Positions 36,201 to 49,600 of a stretch of 62,000 nucleotides of DNA are shown here, one piece after another; position 1 is the stretch's first letter, and each line of letters begins with the position of its first letter. The notes under the pieces were generated by a model, which saw only the letters and a list, made by a program, of their open reading frames with translations, did no database searches and was not told the DNA's origin. This DNA is from Lingula anatina (taxonomy: Eukaryota > Brachiopoda > Lingulata > Lingulida > Lingulidae), in the NCBI RefSeq assembly GCF_001039355.2, contig NW_019775924.1, forward strand, positions 296,766 to 358,765. The letters run 5' to 3'. Position numbers and translations under genes: made by a program.

Positions 36201-39200
36201 GTTTTGGTGAATATCAGTTCTGATCAATACATTCATAATTCTTTCATCCCAAATTATACAATAGAAATATATACTTAAAAATAAATTTTTTGTACCTAAG
36301 AATAAAACGCTGAGCCCAAGATGGTATTTATTATGTAAATCCAGTCCAAAAAGATCAAAGAATGTCTTCATACCTGTGCCTTTCTTTGGGCTCTCTTCTT
36401 TTTCTTCTCCTCCACTTTCTGAAGAGCTTTGTTAATTCTCTCTCCCAGACTTCCCTTCAGGGCTGTCTTGACAGCACCCTCTTCTGACTCGCCCTCAGCT
36501 CCTCCCCCACTCTCTGATTTCCTGGCCTGGCCTGAAGGTGAGAATGGTAAAATTTAAAAACTATAATGACATTTAACAATGACATGGTTGCCATGGGACC
36601 AAATTCTAAAATACCAAATACAAAAGATAATTACAGCACTGGGTTGTTAGTGAAAATTCCTCCTTCTGGTGCCCCATCTTTACCTGTGACTAACCTAGGT
36701 CCCCTACCTGTGAACCACTTTTTACCCCATCTTTACTTGTTGTCCATCTGGTACCCCATCCTCCCTGTGACCCAACTGTTACTCCATCATTACCAGTAAC
36801 CGACCTAGTGCCCGCTTATTACCTGAGACCCACCTGGTACCCCGCCCTTACCTGTGACCCACTGGTTCCCCATGCTTACCTGTGACCCACCTGGTACCCC
36901 TTGATACCTGTGACCCATCTGGTACCCCACCCTTCCCTGTGACCCATCTGTTACTCCATCCTTACCAGTGACCCACCTAGAGCCCCATTATTACCTGAGA
37001 TCCACCAGGTACCCCACACTTAATTGTGACCAATCTGGTATTCCATGCTTACCTGTGACCCTGTCCCTGGTAGCTTCTCTGCTCTCATCCTTGCTGTACA
37101 TGCTGGTCTTCCTCTTCTCCATCTCTGCCTTCAGGGTGTAGAAGTCATCTGGCAGCTTGGACGCCCTGAAACTGGTCACCTCGTGCTCCGTGAGGAATGC
37201 CTTGACCACGATCCTCTCACACTCCACCATCAACTTGAATCTGAAATGAAAATAGTATTTACAGTGCTGGTGTTATGTTATACAGTTTATGTCTGAAAAG
37301 TACTCAAAGCAGGAAAGAATTCAAAATAAATCAAATTCATGTAATAATTTATTTCTTTATTTATCACATACTCTAATTTTCTTATGAAAATTATGTCACA
37401 GCTTCAGATGGACCAGTACTTAACAAAAGAAAAATTAATAATAATAATTGGAAGATAAAAAATTATCTAACAATCAATGGGTCTTTGTCAAGTGTTGAGC
37501 TAAATGTAGATCAAAACACACTTTCTGTTTATGACAATGAGATCAAAATCAATACTGTAACAATGTTTTCAAAGCTGTATTACCATATAAATCTACTGAG
37601 ATAACCCTATAACAGGAAATATACAATGAAAAGCAACATTCCCTTGCCTATATATATATCTGACGCAAATTAGTCTGTGAATGATTAAGCAATCATTGCC
37701 TGCTCCATTAACATACCTCTGCTTTAATTTATCCAAAGCAATCTGGTGTTTCTCTGACTCCCATGCCAGCTCCTTCTTCACCAGTGCTATCTTTTCTTCC
37801 TTCTGTCTTTCTAATTCTCTCTTAATCTCAGGGTCCATTTCAAACTCCTGAAATTACAATACACAATTTATACTAGTTTAGTATTTCGTTGGTAAACTGG
37901 CCAGAGAAATTTATGTTGAACAAAATGGGGCCATTTCATAGAATTACTTACCATATAGATTTGCTATCAATTTAATCATCTAAATTTTAATTACTGAAAA
38001 AAATACAAAAACATTAACAAAAAATAAAATTAAAATTTTAATCAAATAAAGAGATAGAAAACAAAGTGACTAAAACTGAAATAATGTGACACATGCCTTT
38101 CTCATAAGCCTCAAGTGTTCTGGTAACTCGTCATTCTTGACCAAAAGCTTCTTAAATTCTCTCCTCAGCTGTCCTATGGTTCTCCTCACACCCTGTTTCT
38201 TCTCCTCTGCCAAGCGCAACATCTTGTCATGCTCAGCCTTCTGCTTGGCATCCTCAATACTGAAGAAATGTAAAATGAATGGTGTGAGCAACAGGGTGTG
38301 ATTGTGCTAGGTGTGACAAAGTTTATGGTTGGTTGAGAACAGTTGTGTTAGTTGTGAATTTTTTTATGTAAAACTATGTTTATCCCATACAAAAGACATG
38401 ATTGGGATTTTTTTGTAATATTTAATATTTGAACATTTATTTTACATCACACTTTGATCAGATCATATCAAATCATATCATATAATGCATCATTCAATAT
38501 AATGATTATATAATACAGATCATGGGGTGCCTACCTGTATGCATTCACATCTGCTATGTCATCTACTCTCTTCTCCAGTTCTTGTTTCTGTAACAATAAA
38601 ACAAAAATACAATTATGGAAAAAATAAAAATGTATTAGTTGTTGAAGGAAAAATCAAAAGAACAAAAGCCGTTTTAACCAGCTTGACATAGCAATTTTCT
38701 GGCTTGACTGAATTATTACTATCTTAAGCAATACATAAACAAATACAGAAAAGAGTATGCATCTTTGAAATAAAATCAAACCTGTACTCAAAATTATTTT
38801 TACCACTGGATTTGACCATTAAATCTTCAAAGCCTTACCCTGGCTGAGGGGATCTTGGCCTTATTGGCCTTCACTTGGTCTTCCAGCTCCTGTTGTCCCA
38901 TGTAGTTGTACACAAAGAAGTTTCCATCTGTTCCCACAGTAAACAGGTGCTTGCCATCGTGGCTGGCTGCAATGTGAGACACGCGTCCATAGTTTCCGTC
39001 GTGCATGCTGAGTTGCCATGAGTCTGTGGCGTTAGCGATGTCCTTCTCCTCCAGTGGCTGTATACGCACACTGCCGTCCATCATTCCCATGACCACTTGT
39101 TTCTCGTTACTGGAACATGAAAATTACAACATGAACAGATGCTTTGTCAGTCATCATTTGGGGGATGCAGTAAAATATATATTGCCAATTACTTGTCGGC

Positions 39201-39942
39201 TATTAGGACTCAATTGGAGTCCACGTGTGTGTGTGCATGTGTGTGTGCATGCATGTGTGAGTATACGAGTGCGTGTCTGTGTGTGTGTGAGAGAAGACTG
39301 TGACAGTAACTCACTGGAAGAACATGGTGTCTATGGGGACATCATTGGATTCCAACACAGCGATGGTCCTGATTGGTTCATAAAGCTGGTCTGCTGGCAC
39401 AGTGGCCTTTTCCTCATCAGACAGGAACTTACACTCATACAGATAGCCAGCATCAAAGTCATCCTGGAATGTCATGTTTTAATACATGTAAATATATGAT
39501 ATGCCTCTGTGTGTATTTTACAGAAGTACAATACCAAAATGAATGGAGGTTTTGAAAGAGAATATCTCATGCAGGAATGCGTCATGTTAAAATACATATG
39601 AGACACTTAGTACTTAACAGAAGTACAATACCTAAATGAGTAGAGCTGCTAAATGAAATTAAAAAAAAAACTGATCATTCTAGAAATTCACTGCAACTCC
39701 TATGTTCAGCCTCACAAAGATATAACCCCCAAAACACCCCCATTCTACTGAACTTCTACTACCCCTTTATATCACCAGGTATCATGTAATGTTAACAGAC
39801 AAAGCACACTCAAGCCCCCAGTGTGTCACTGACCATGGAGAGCCAGAAGGTGTCCTCTCCAGAATAGAAGGCATACAGGATGGGGTTGGGCTCTGAGGGA
39901 ATGTATGGGTGCCACTCCTCCTCTTCTTTGGCTGAAAGAATA

Positions 39943-40033
<91 letters not shown>

Positions 40034-43000
40034 GCCACTGGTATAATATGTTGAATTTCTATAATTGTTGTTTTTTTTAGGAGGTGAGCAGCATTTAAAA
40101 CAATTGCACAGCTCAAAAAGTCACCACTGACTGAGGTCAGCTGAAAATACACAAATCTGATTGATGTAATTTATATCAACCTTTTAAATATTGCCTTTTT
40201 TATCACTTGGCGAAACTGCACAGATTCAAGCTACCTTCTTCCTCCTCCTCTTCCTCCTCATCCTCCAAACCCCTTTCTCTTCGACGTCTCTTCTCTTCCT
40301 CTTTCTTTTTCCTTGCTTCTTCTTCTTCAATTCGCTTTCTTTCCAACTCTTCTTCATGCTGAAATCGCAATCAAAGAAATGAAAGTTTTTCAAATGTACC
40401 TTTTTGACTCAAACAAAATGCTTATAACATTTATTAAAAACTTCATGAAATATCTAAGTATACAATGAATATCTGAGCAACAAGAACAACAAGCTTTAGG
40501 TACATTAGTCATGTCTTTCCCTTTACAAAATAGACACATTTCATTTCAACTGAACAACTACAGATCTATCAGAGGTCATAGTAGACAAAAAGTTTGGTTT
40601 ATAAGTTAAGTCCAATTTTTGTGCAAAAGTTATTTTGTGAAACTTTGTGATTGTTTTCTCCCTAATTCAAAGTAATGAAATTTTAACATGAAGAACTTAC
40701 CCTCAGTCTTGACTTGACACTCTTAAAGGTGTGCGTCCTGGTCTTCAATCCTTTGATCAGGTAGCTGTGGGAGGTGTCGAAGGCGCCCGGCTCTGGTGCC
40801 TCCACCTCACACACCTCCCCATTGGCACACGTCACCAAGATTGTGTTGCGCTTCTGGAAGATGAAAATATGGAATACTATAGAGCAAGAGCAATGTTTCT
40901 TTGTTTTTAAGTTTTTTTTAGCATCTAAGACACTGTATGGTACCACATAGAAATTAAGTCATAAACATCACCTTTAAAAATGCGATAATAATTTTTGACA
41001 GGTGATAAAAACGCATAAAGATTAAATCATAAAAATCACCTTTAAAATGCGATAATAATTTCTGACAGGTGATAAAAATGCATCTGTACACAGACACACA
41101 TGCATTATTAATAATATGATGCAGCAACTCATTTATTAATTTACATTATAGCTATTGTTCAAGGGTTTGATAATAAACAGCCCTTGTAAAGATGTGACAA
41201 ACTGTTGGTTAGAATATCATATGTCTGATGATTGTGCTGGAACTGCTGCTTGTGACAGTACCGGTAAGACAATTTGCTAAAACATGGGCAATATATTTCA
41301 CTGTGTACAGCAGCAGTAATACAGCATGTTTATTTATGTAAAAAATGAATGGATTCCTAAAGTACATACTAACAGCACTAGATACTTACAAAGCTCCCTG
41401 GAGCCCACTCCAGATGTGTCACATCTCCTGGCATCTCCACATAACCAATAGGTTCAAAGGTCTCTCTGTCCTTCACATGGATGAAAAACACGGAGGAGTC
41501 GTTGCCCTAAGAAAATAAAAATACAGATTAAACAATTTGTGATGGTTATGGAAACTACACTTTGTTTAACAGAAGGCTTTGTTTTTAGTGCATGTGTGAC
41601 TTGTAATGGTAAATTATCTGACTTTTCACTACCTTTGTCATGATCACAAGAAATATTTCATTCTGCTCTCATTTTTTTCATAAAAATTCCGCTGAAAACA
41701 CCAGGCTACTTTGTGTTATCAGGAGTAATTGTCAGAGATTACCAAATAATTAAAGTGGACTGTTTACTGTGAAAAACTAAATAAGACAAACAAATTAGTA
41801 ATTTATGAGATTCTGGGTAAATTCACTCAATACAATATTAAGAGCGTGTCNTTTGGTTGAGAACAGTTGTGTTAGTTGTGATAATTGCAGAGAATTTTTT
41901 TATGTAAAACTATGTTTATCCCATACAAAAGACATGATTGGGATTTTTTTGTTATATTTAATATTTGAACATTTATTTTATATCACACTTTGATCAGATC
42001 ATATCAAATCATATCATATAATGCATCATTCAATATAATGATTATATAATACAGATCATGGGGTGCCTACCTGTATGCATTCACATCTGCTATGTCATCT
42101 ACTCTCTTCTCCAGTTCTTGTTTCTGTAACAATAAAACAAAAATACAATTATGGAAAAAATAAAAATGTATTAGTTGTTGAAGGAAAAATCAAAAGAACA
42201 AAAGCCGTTTTAACCAGCTTAACATAGCAATTTTCTGGCTTGACTGAATTATTACTATCTTAAGCAATACATAAACAAATACAGAAAAGAGTATGCATCT
42301 TTGAAATAAAATCAAACCTGTACTCAAAATTATTTTTACCACTGGATTTGACCATTAAAACTTCAAAGCCTTACCCTGGCTGAGGGGATCTTGGCCTTAT
42401 TGGCCTTCACTTGGTCTTCCAGCTCCTGTTGTCCCATGTAGTTGTACACAAAGAAGTTTCCATCTGTTCCCACTGTAAACAGGTGCTTGCCATCGTGGCT
42501 GGCTGCAATGTGAGACACGCGTCCGTAGTTTCCGTCGTGCATGCTGAGTTGCCATGAGTCTGTGGCTTTAGCGATGTCCTTCTCCTCCAGTGGCTGTATA
42601 CGCACACTGCCGTCCATCATTCCCATGACCACTTGTTTCTCGTTACTGGAACATGAAAATTACAACATGAACAGATGCTTTGTCAGTCATCATTTGGGGG
42701 ATGCAGTTAAATATATATTGCCAATTACTTGTAGGCTATTAGGACTCAATTGGAGTCCACGTGTGTGTGTGCACGTGCGTGTGCATGCACGTGCATGCAT
42801 GTGTGAGTATACGAGTGCATGTCTGTGTGTGTGAGAGAGAAGACGGTGACAGTAACTCACTGGAAGAACATGGTGTCTATGGGGACATCATTGGATTCCA
42901 ACACAGCGATGGTCCTGATTGGTTCATACAGCTGGTCTGCTGGCACAGTGGCCTTTTCCTCATCAGACAGGAACTTACACTCATACAGATAGCCAGCATC

Positions 43001-43602
43001 AAAGTCATCCTGGAATGTCATGTTTTAATACATGTAAATATATTATATGCCTCTGTGTGTATTTTACAGAAGTACAATACCAAAATGAATGGAGGTTTTG
43101 AAAGAGAATACCTCACCCTGGAATGCATCATGTTAAAAAAACATATGAGACAGTTAGTACTTAACAGAAGTACAATATCCAAATGAGTAGAGCTGCTAAA
43201 AGAAATAAAAAAAAATCTGATCATTCTAGAAATTCACTGCAACTCCTATGTTCAGCCTCACAAAGATATAACCCGACTGTCAGTGAATTCAGTGCAGCTG
43301 CACTAAGTCACTCCAAAAAAACTTCCCCATTGTACTGAACATCGATTATCCCCGTCTTATCCCCCAGTATCATGTGTACTATATTAAACGAAGCATTCCA
43401 CCCCCCAGTGTGTTGTCTACTATCCCTTTCATATCCCCTAGTATCATGTGATAATATCAAACAAAGCACTCAAGCCCCCAGAGTGTCACTGACCATGGAG
43501 AGCCAGAAGGTGTCCTCTCCAGAGTAGAAGGCATACAGGATGGGGTTGGGCTCTGAGGGAATGTATGGGTGCCACTCCTCCTCTTCTTTGGCTGAAGATA
43601 TA

Positions 43603-43671
<69 letters not shown>

Positions 43672-46600
43672 TGCCACTGGTATGGTATGTTGAATTTCTA
43701 TAATTTTGTTATGTTTTTTAGGAGGTGAGCAGCATTTAAAACAATTGCACAGCTCAAAAAGTCACCACTGACTGAGGTCAGCTGAAAATACACAAATCTG
43801 ATTGATGTTATTTATATCAACCTTTTAAATATTGCCTTTTTTATCACTTGGTCAAACTGCACAGATTCACCCTCAGTTACCCCCACAAGTCTTTGTATGT
43901 GATGCTGGAATTTTCATGTTATAATGTCTAACAGCTTTAAAAAGCTACCTTCTTCCTCCTCCTCTTCCTCCTCATCCTCCAAACCCCTTTCTCTTCGACG
44001 TCTCTTCTCTTCCTCTTTCTTTTTCCTTGCTTCTTCTTCTTCAATCCGCTTTCTTTCCAACTCTTCTTCATGCTGAAATCGCAATCAAAGAAATGAGTTT
44101 TTCAAATGTACCTTTTTGATTCAAACAAAATGCTTATAACATTTATTAAAAACTCCATGAAATATCTAAGTAAGTATACAATGAATATCTGAGCAACAAG
44201 AACAACAAGCTTTAGGTACATTAGTCATGTCTTTCCCTTTACAAAATAGACACAATATTTCATTTCAACTGAACAACTACAGATATATCAGAGGTCATAG
44301 TAAACAAAAAGTTTGGTTTATAAGTTAAGTCCAATTTTTGTGCAAAAGTAATTTTGTGAAACATACCCCTAAAACTTAGTCTTTGTTTTCTCCCTAATTT
44401 AAAGTAATGAAATTTTAACATGAAGCACTTACCCTCAGTCTTGACTTGACACTCTTAAAGGTGTGCGTCCTAGTCTTCAGTCCTTTGATCAGATAGCTGT
44501 GGGAGGTGTCGAAGGCGCCCGGCTCTGGTGCCTCCACCTCACACACCTCCCCATTGGCACACGTTACCAAGATTGTGTTGCGCTTCTGGAAGATGAAAAA
44601 ATGGAATACTATAGAGCAGGAGCACTGCTTCTTTGTTTTTAAGTTTTTTTTAGCATCTAAGACACTGTATGGTACAGCATAGAGATTAAGTCATAAACAT
44701 CACCTTTAAAAATGCGATAATAATTTTTGACAGGTGATAAAAACGCATAAAGATTAAATCATAAAAATCACCTTTAAAATGCGATAATAATTAATTTTCT
44801 GACAGGTGATAAAAATGCATCTGTACACAGACACACATGCATTATTAATAATATGATGCAGCAACTCATTTATTAATTTACATTATAGCTATTGTTCAAG
44901 GGTTTGATAATAAACAGCCCTTGTAAAGACGTGACAAACTGTTGGTTAGAATATCATATGTCTGATGATTGTGCTGGAACTGCTGCTTGTGACAGTACCA
45001 ATAAGACAATTTGCTAAAACATGGGCAATATATTTCACTGTGTACAGCAGCAGTAATACAGCATGTTTATTTATGTGAAAAATGAATGGATTCCCAAAGT
45101 ACATACTAACCGCACTAAATACTTACAAAGCTCCCTGGAGCCCACTCCAGATGTGTCACATCTCCTGGCATCTCCACATAACCAATAGGTTCAAAGGTCT
45201 CTCTGTCCTTCACATGGATGAAAAACACGGAGGAGTCGTTGCCCTAAGAAAATAAAAATACAGATTAAACAATTTGTGATGGTTATGGAAACTACACTTT
45301 GTTTAACAAAAGGCTTTGTTTTTAGTGCATGTGTGACTTGTAATGGTAAATTATCTGACTTTTCACTACCTTTGTCATGATCACAAGAAATATTTCATTC
45401 TGCTCTCATTTTTTTCATAAAAATTCCGCTGAAAACACCAGGCTACTTTGTGTTATCAGGAGTAATTGTCAGAGATTACCAAATAATTAAAGTGGACTGT
45501 TTACCGTGAAAAACTAAATAAGACAAACAAATTAGTAATTTATGAGATTCTGGGTAAATTCACTCAATACAATATTAAGCCTAGTAATAAAGCAAACTGA
45601 TTCAGATTGTATCCAAATTCAAATAATAATTTTGAATATATGGTAGAATTGTAGTCAAGTCTCACCCCAGTTGCCAAAATCTCCCCCTTATTGTCCAGGG
45701 CCAGGGCAGTGACCTTGGCCTTGTGTGGCTTGAGGACGTCCACCAGCAGCAGCTCTGTGTCCCCCTTAACTCTGCGTGCCGGGTCATTCTCGTCCACTTG
45801 GGCCAGCTGTAGGACTCTGACCACACCGTCATCATAGCCAGCTATCAGAGTGGCACCTTTTGGGTCAATCTGAAGAAAAAATAAAATACTTATATATCTA
45901 ATATGTGAAATAAAAAATTCTATTCTTAATCAAAGAAAGTTTCATTTGTACAGAAATATAGTATATAATTAATTAATATCATGCTTTAATAAAGTTTTGC
46001 AATATATACTTTTAATGGGTGAATTAAAATATGACAAGATGACTAATTTAAACATAATCATTTTATCAAGCTATAGGTGGATCTATATAAAAAGTAACAC
46101 TATTTTAGCATTAACATATAAGATCCTATACACAAAATCTGGCAACCTGAGAGCAATATACATACACATAATCATGCCAAAATATGGAGCAAATGTATAT
46201 ATAAAACTGAGTTTATCTTGTGTGAAAATATAATTCTTGACACAAAACTATAATCTGTCTTTCACTTACATTTCAAACATCTTTTTTTTCTTTTAGCACT
46301 TACAGTTCTAGGAGCCCATATGAGCCTGGATCCTCCCATGTTATATCTCACTTCACACACACTCTGATTGGACACATAGTCATATATACGCAGAGATTCT
46401 GGAAAATAAAAATAAGTGTAAATCAAGTATTGGTCTAAAATATTTAGCTGGTATGACAATTGTCTTTCCTGTTGCAAATCTAAGTCTGACACAAATAATC
46501 ATTTAGTTAGACTACTACTGATTTATCTCGAGTTACTAGAAGACCAAATGTAAGACCGATTTTCCAACTAAAAATTCCTTCATGAACCAGGTTCCTGTTG

Positions 46601-49600
46601 TACTTACTGTCCTGTCCTATGGTGGCCACCAGGTGGCTGACTGGAGACGTGGAGCAGCCAGTGATGGGGCCGGAGTGGTAGGACAGCAGCTTCTCTGGGG
46701 GCTGGGAGGTGTGAGAGAACGACAGGTCCAACTTCCAGATACCACCATTGTAGTCCTGGAATATAGAATAGGCACGTATGGAATAAGAGCAGTTGTTTCT
46801 TAAAGGAGTGGGGAATCATTTTATTTCCCTTTTTTTAATCATTGATTTACCTTTGATTTATTTATTTATTTATTTTTTTTATTTATTTTTTTTTGTAAAT
46901 TTATGAGAAATTCATGCATTTGCAAATCAACTAGCCAATATATCAATAAAAATAATATAGTAAGATTAAATAAAAAATTAATAAATGAAATTAAAACTAA
47001 TATTCATTCAAATCATTCTAACTTTAAAAACAGCATCACAACTTTTGCAAAGACTGCACTCAAGTTTTAATCAAATTAAAGTAAAAACTTACCATTACAC
47101 ATAAACCAATAAAAATTAAATGGACACTTCTAACTGGTTAAAAATAAAAGACAAAAAGACCCCCTCACTGACCTGGGCATACCAAATGGTGGGTTCATCA
47201 GGATCTACGGACTTCTTGATACATCTCAGGCTGACTTCATGGCCATGGCCAATCTTCAGCTCATTCATGGGCTCCATCTCAAAGCGACCCTCCTCATCTG
47301 TGCTGTCTGCTGTGTCTATGGATTCAAAGTCCCACACCTGGAGGAGGTAAAGGGGGGGGGGGGGGTAAGTATAAAATGGCTCTGATTATTTTCAGTTTTA
47401 GACATGCCCAATATGTGTAGATAATTATGGTACTTTCTAGTTACTAGTAACCAGGCTCTGTATGGGACCTTTTGGTATATGTAAAAAGAGTACTTTCACT
47501 CTGAACTTAGATCATACAAAAAGAAATATGGATAATCACAAGTATAGTAAATTCAATGGTTTATCTTTTTTGTGCATTTTTTTTTGTAGATTTTATTGGT
47601 TGAAAATTACTTTCACACTAAGTTCAAATACAAACTTTCAGTGAAATTTGGTTATTTGGAATAGTAACATCATTTTCTCTTCTTTCATCATTATCATTAT
47701 GATCAGTAATTTTTTTTAAATCTCTAGCTGAAAGTATAAAGATTGGCATTTTTCATCCATGTTTTAAACCCAGTGCCCCCATCTTCTTACCCTAATACAG
47801 CCATCTGTGCCCACAGTCATCAGCTCCCCCTCGTCCATGATGATCTGCTGGATGGGGCCCTGGTGACATGGCTTCTTGTCTTTACGACAAATCTCAACCT
47901 GAACACAGGAAGATCAAGTTTAGTTTCTACTTGATAGAGATAAACAAATCACACTGGTGGTGTCTTCAACCAAGAGCTTAACTCTAGTTATTCCCACCTC
48001 AATGCTTCAGTGTCTAACAAGACAAGGAATGAGGCTACAGGTACTCTTTATAAACAATAAAGAAACAATTAGTGTGTATTAAAATGTATGTCTGTGTGAT
48101 GAGAAACTACACAATTAACTTTTTACTAGTGTGTATTTAAATGTATGTCTGTGTGATGAGAAACTTTTTGAATATACGGCAATGGTAAACCCACCTTAAT
48201 CAGCCCTCCGTCCCAAAGCAGCATGTTTCCCCACTCAGCCCCAGATAGTACTTTCCCATCTGGCAGCTCCACATAGCCCTCAATGTCCGTCAGCTCTGTC
48301 TTTCCAAACTTCCCCAGCTGACCCTGCAGCTTTAAACCTGTAAATGTGCTGGCCATCTTCCAAAACCTGTGAAGATAAAGCAGCTTCACTATCATTTAAA
48401 CTGCTTCAGTTTAAAAAAGTTTAAAACAGTCTCAGAGCATCAGATTCTGAGTAATTAAACTCTTATGCAAGCTTCCTTGTTAATCAGATGATTCTAGAAT
48501 TTATTTAATTTAATTTCTTAAAAGAAACACCATGATGTAACCCATGTGTAAACATGCTTCTGTGACTAAAACTTGGCTCAAAATAGTCTCCCCCCAAAAA
48601 GATAATAAATAAATCATTAAATAAGTCTTCAAAAACACAAAATTTCAAAACAATTAGAATCGCCAGAAAACAAAACAGCCCCTAGCCTACCTGATGTGTC
48701 CAGTACCAGCTGAGGTCAGTTGTCCCTCCAGGTCATTGGAGAAGCTGACCCTGAAGATGTCCTGGGAGAAAGCCTTGGATCTGAGCAGTGTCTTCTCCTG
48801 CTTCCAGTTCCACAGTGTCAGCATGAAGTCAGGCTCTCCTCCCACTGAGGCCAGGATCTTACCATCAGGGCTGGAGAGTAGGGAAAACAAAGTTATGGCA
48901 TTATTATTTATTTATCCAATATTTATTTATCCATTTCCAGTCATCTTTTTTTTTTTCTTTCCAACCCTCCTTAGTACATCTTTCACCTTTCTTCCAGCTT
49001 TCATGTCTTTCTTCTAAGACTTATCAATATTTGACTTTTATTTTTCTTTCATATAAACCTTCCTTTTTTCTATCTTTCTTCTCGTCTTCCTGCATTTCTT
49101 ATAACCCTTTTCTGCCTTTAAGATTACACTAAATAGATACAGGCCATACAGCTGCAACAATTTTTTTACACCTGTCTTATTTGAGTTTTACTTAACTTCT
49201 GTCATATAAAAAGCAATTATGTGATGGAGATACACTGTATGTCTCTGGTGTATGTGTCCTACCTGAAGTCAGCATAGCTGTACAGTTGCTGTGTGCCTCC
49301 TCTCAGCACTCTGTACAGTCTCAGGTCAGGCCAGGTGTAGATCAGGATATTGGGGGCTTCGCCCTTCTCACACACGGCAAAATATTTCCTGCTTGGGTGG
49401 ACCTAAAATAGTACAATTACATTTCTTTACTTGCTGTTGGTCTTAATAGGAATAGAAATTGAATTTTAGTTTGATTTTTGGGAAAAGTAATTTTGTGGCA
49501 AATCTTCAGTTGTTTCTCTTAACATTTTACAAGATATCAAAAGAGAGAGAAAAAAAAAACTCTATACAAATGACTTTGAAACAACACCCTTAGATAAAAA

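Larger units (their letters stand above)
38325..41850 (-). repeat. CFAP44 tandem block, copy 1 (probable allelic false duplication)
   Basis: A 3.5-kb segment with seven exons, repeated at 41852-45578 with one N (41851) at the join. Coding sequence is almost identical. Introns differ by substitutions, microsatellite length and an extra segment of about 170 bases in copy 2 (about 43270-43440). The seven exons total 965 nt, so using both sets would break the frame. Confidence 0.9.

Noticed and set aside
39880-40152. Poly-Asn and poly-Ile reading frames
   Set aside because: Translations of the (AAT)n microsatellite in a CFAP44 intron.
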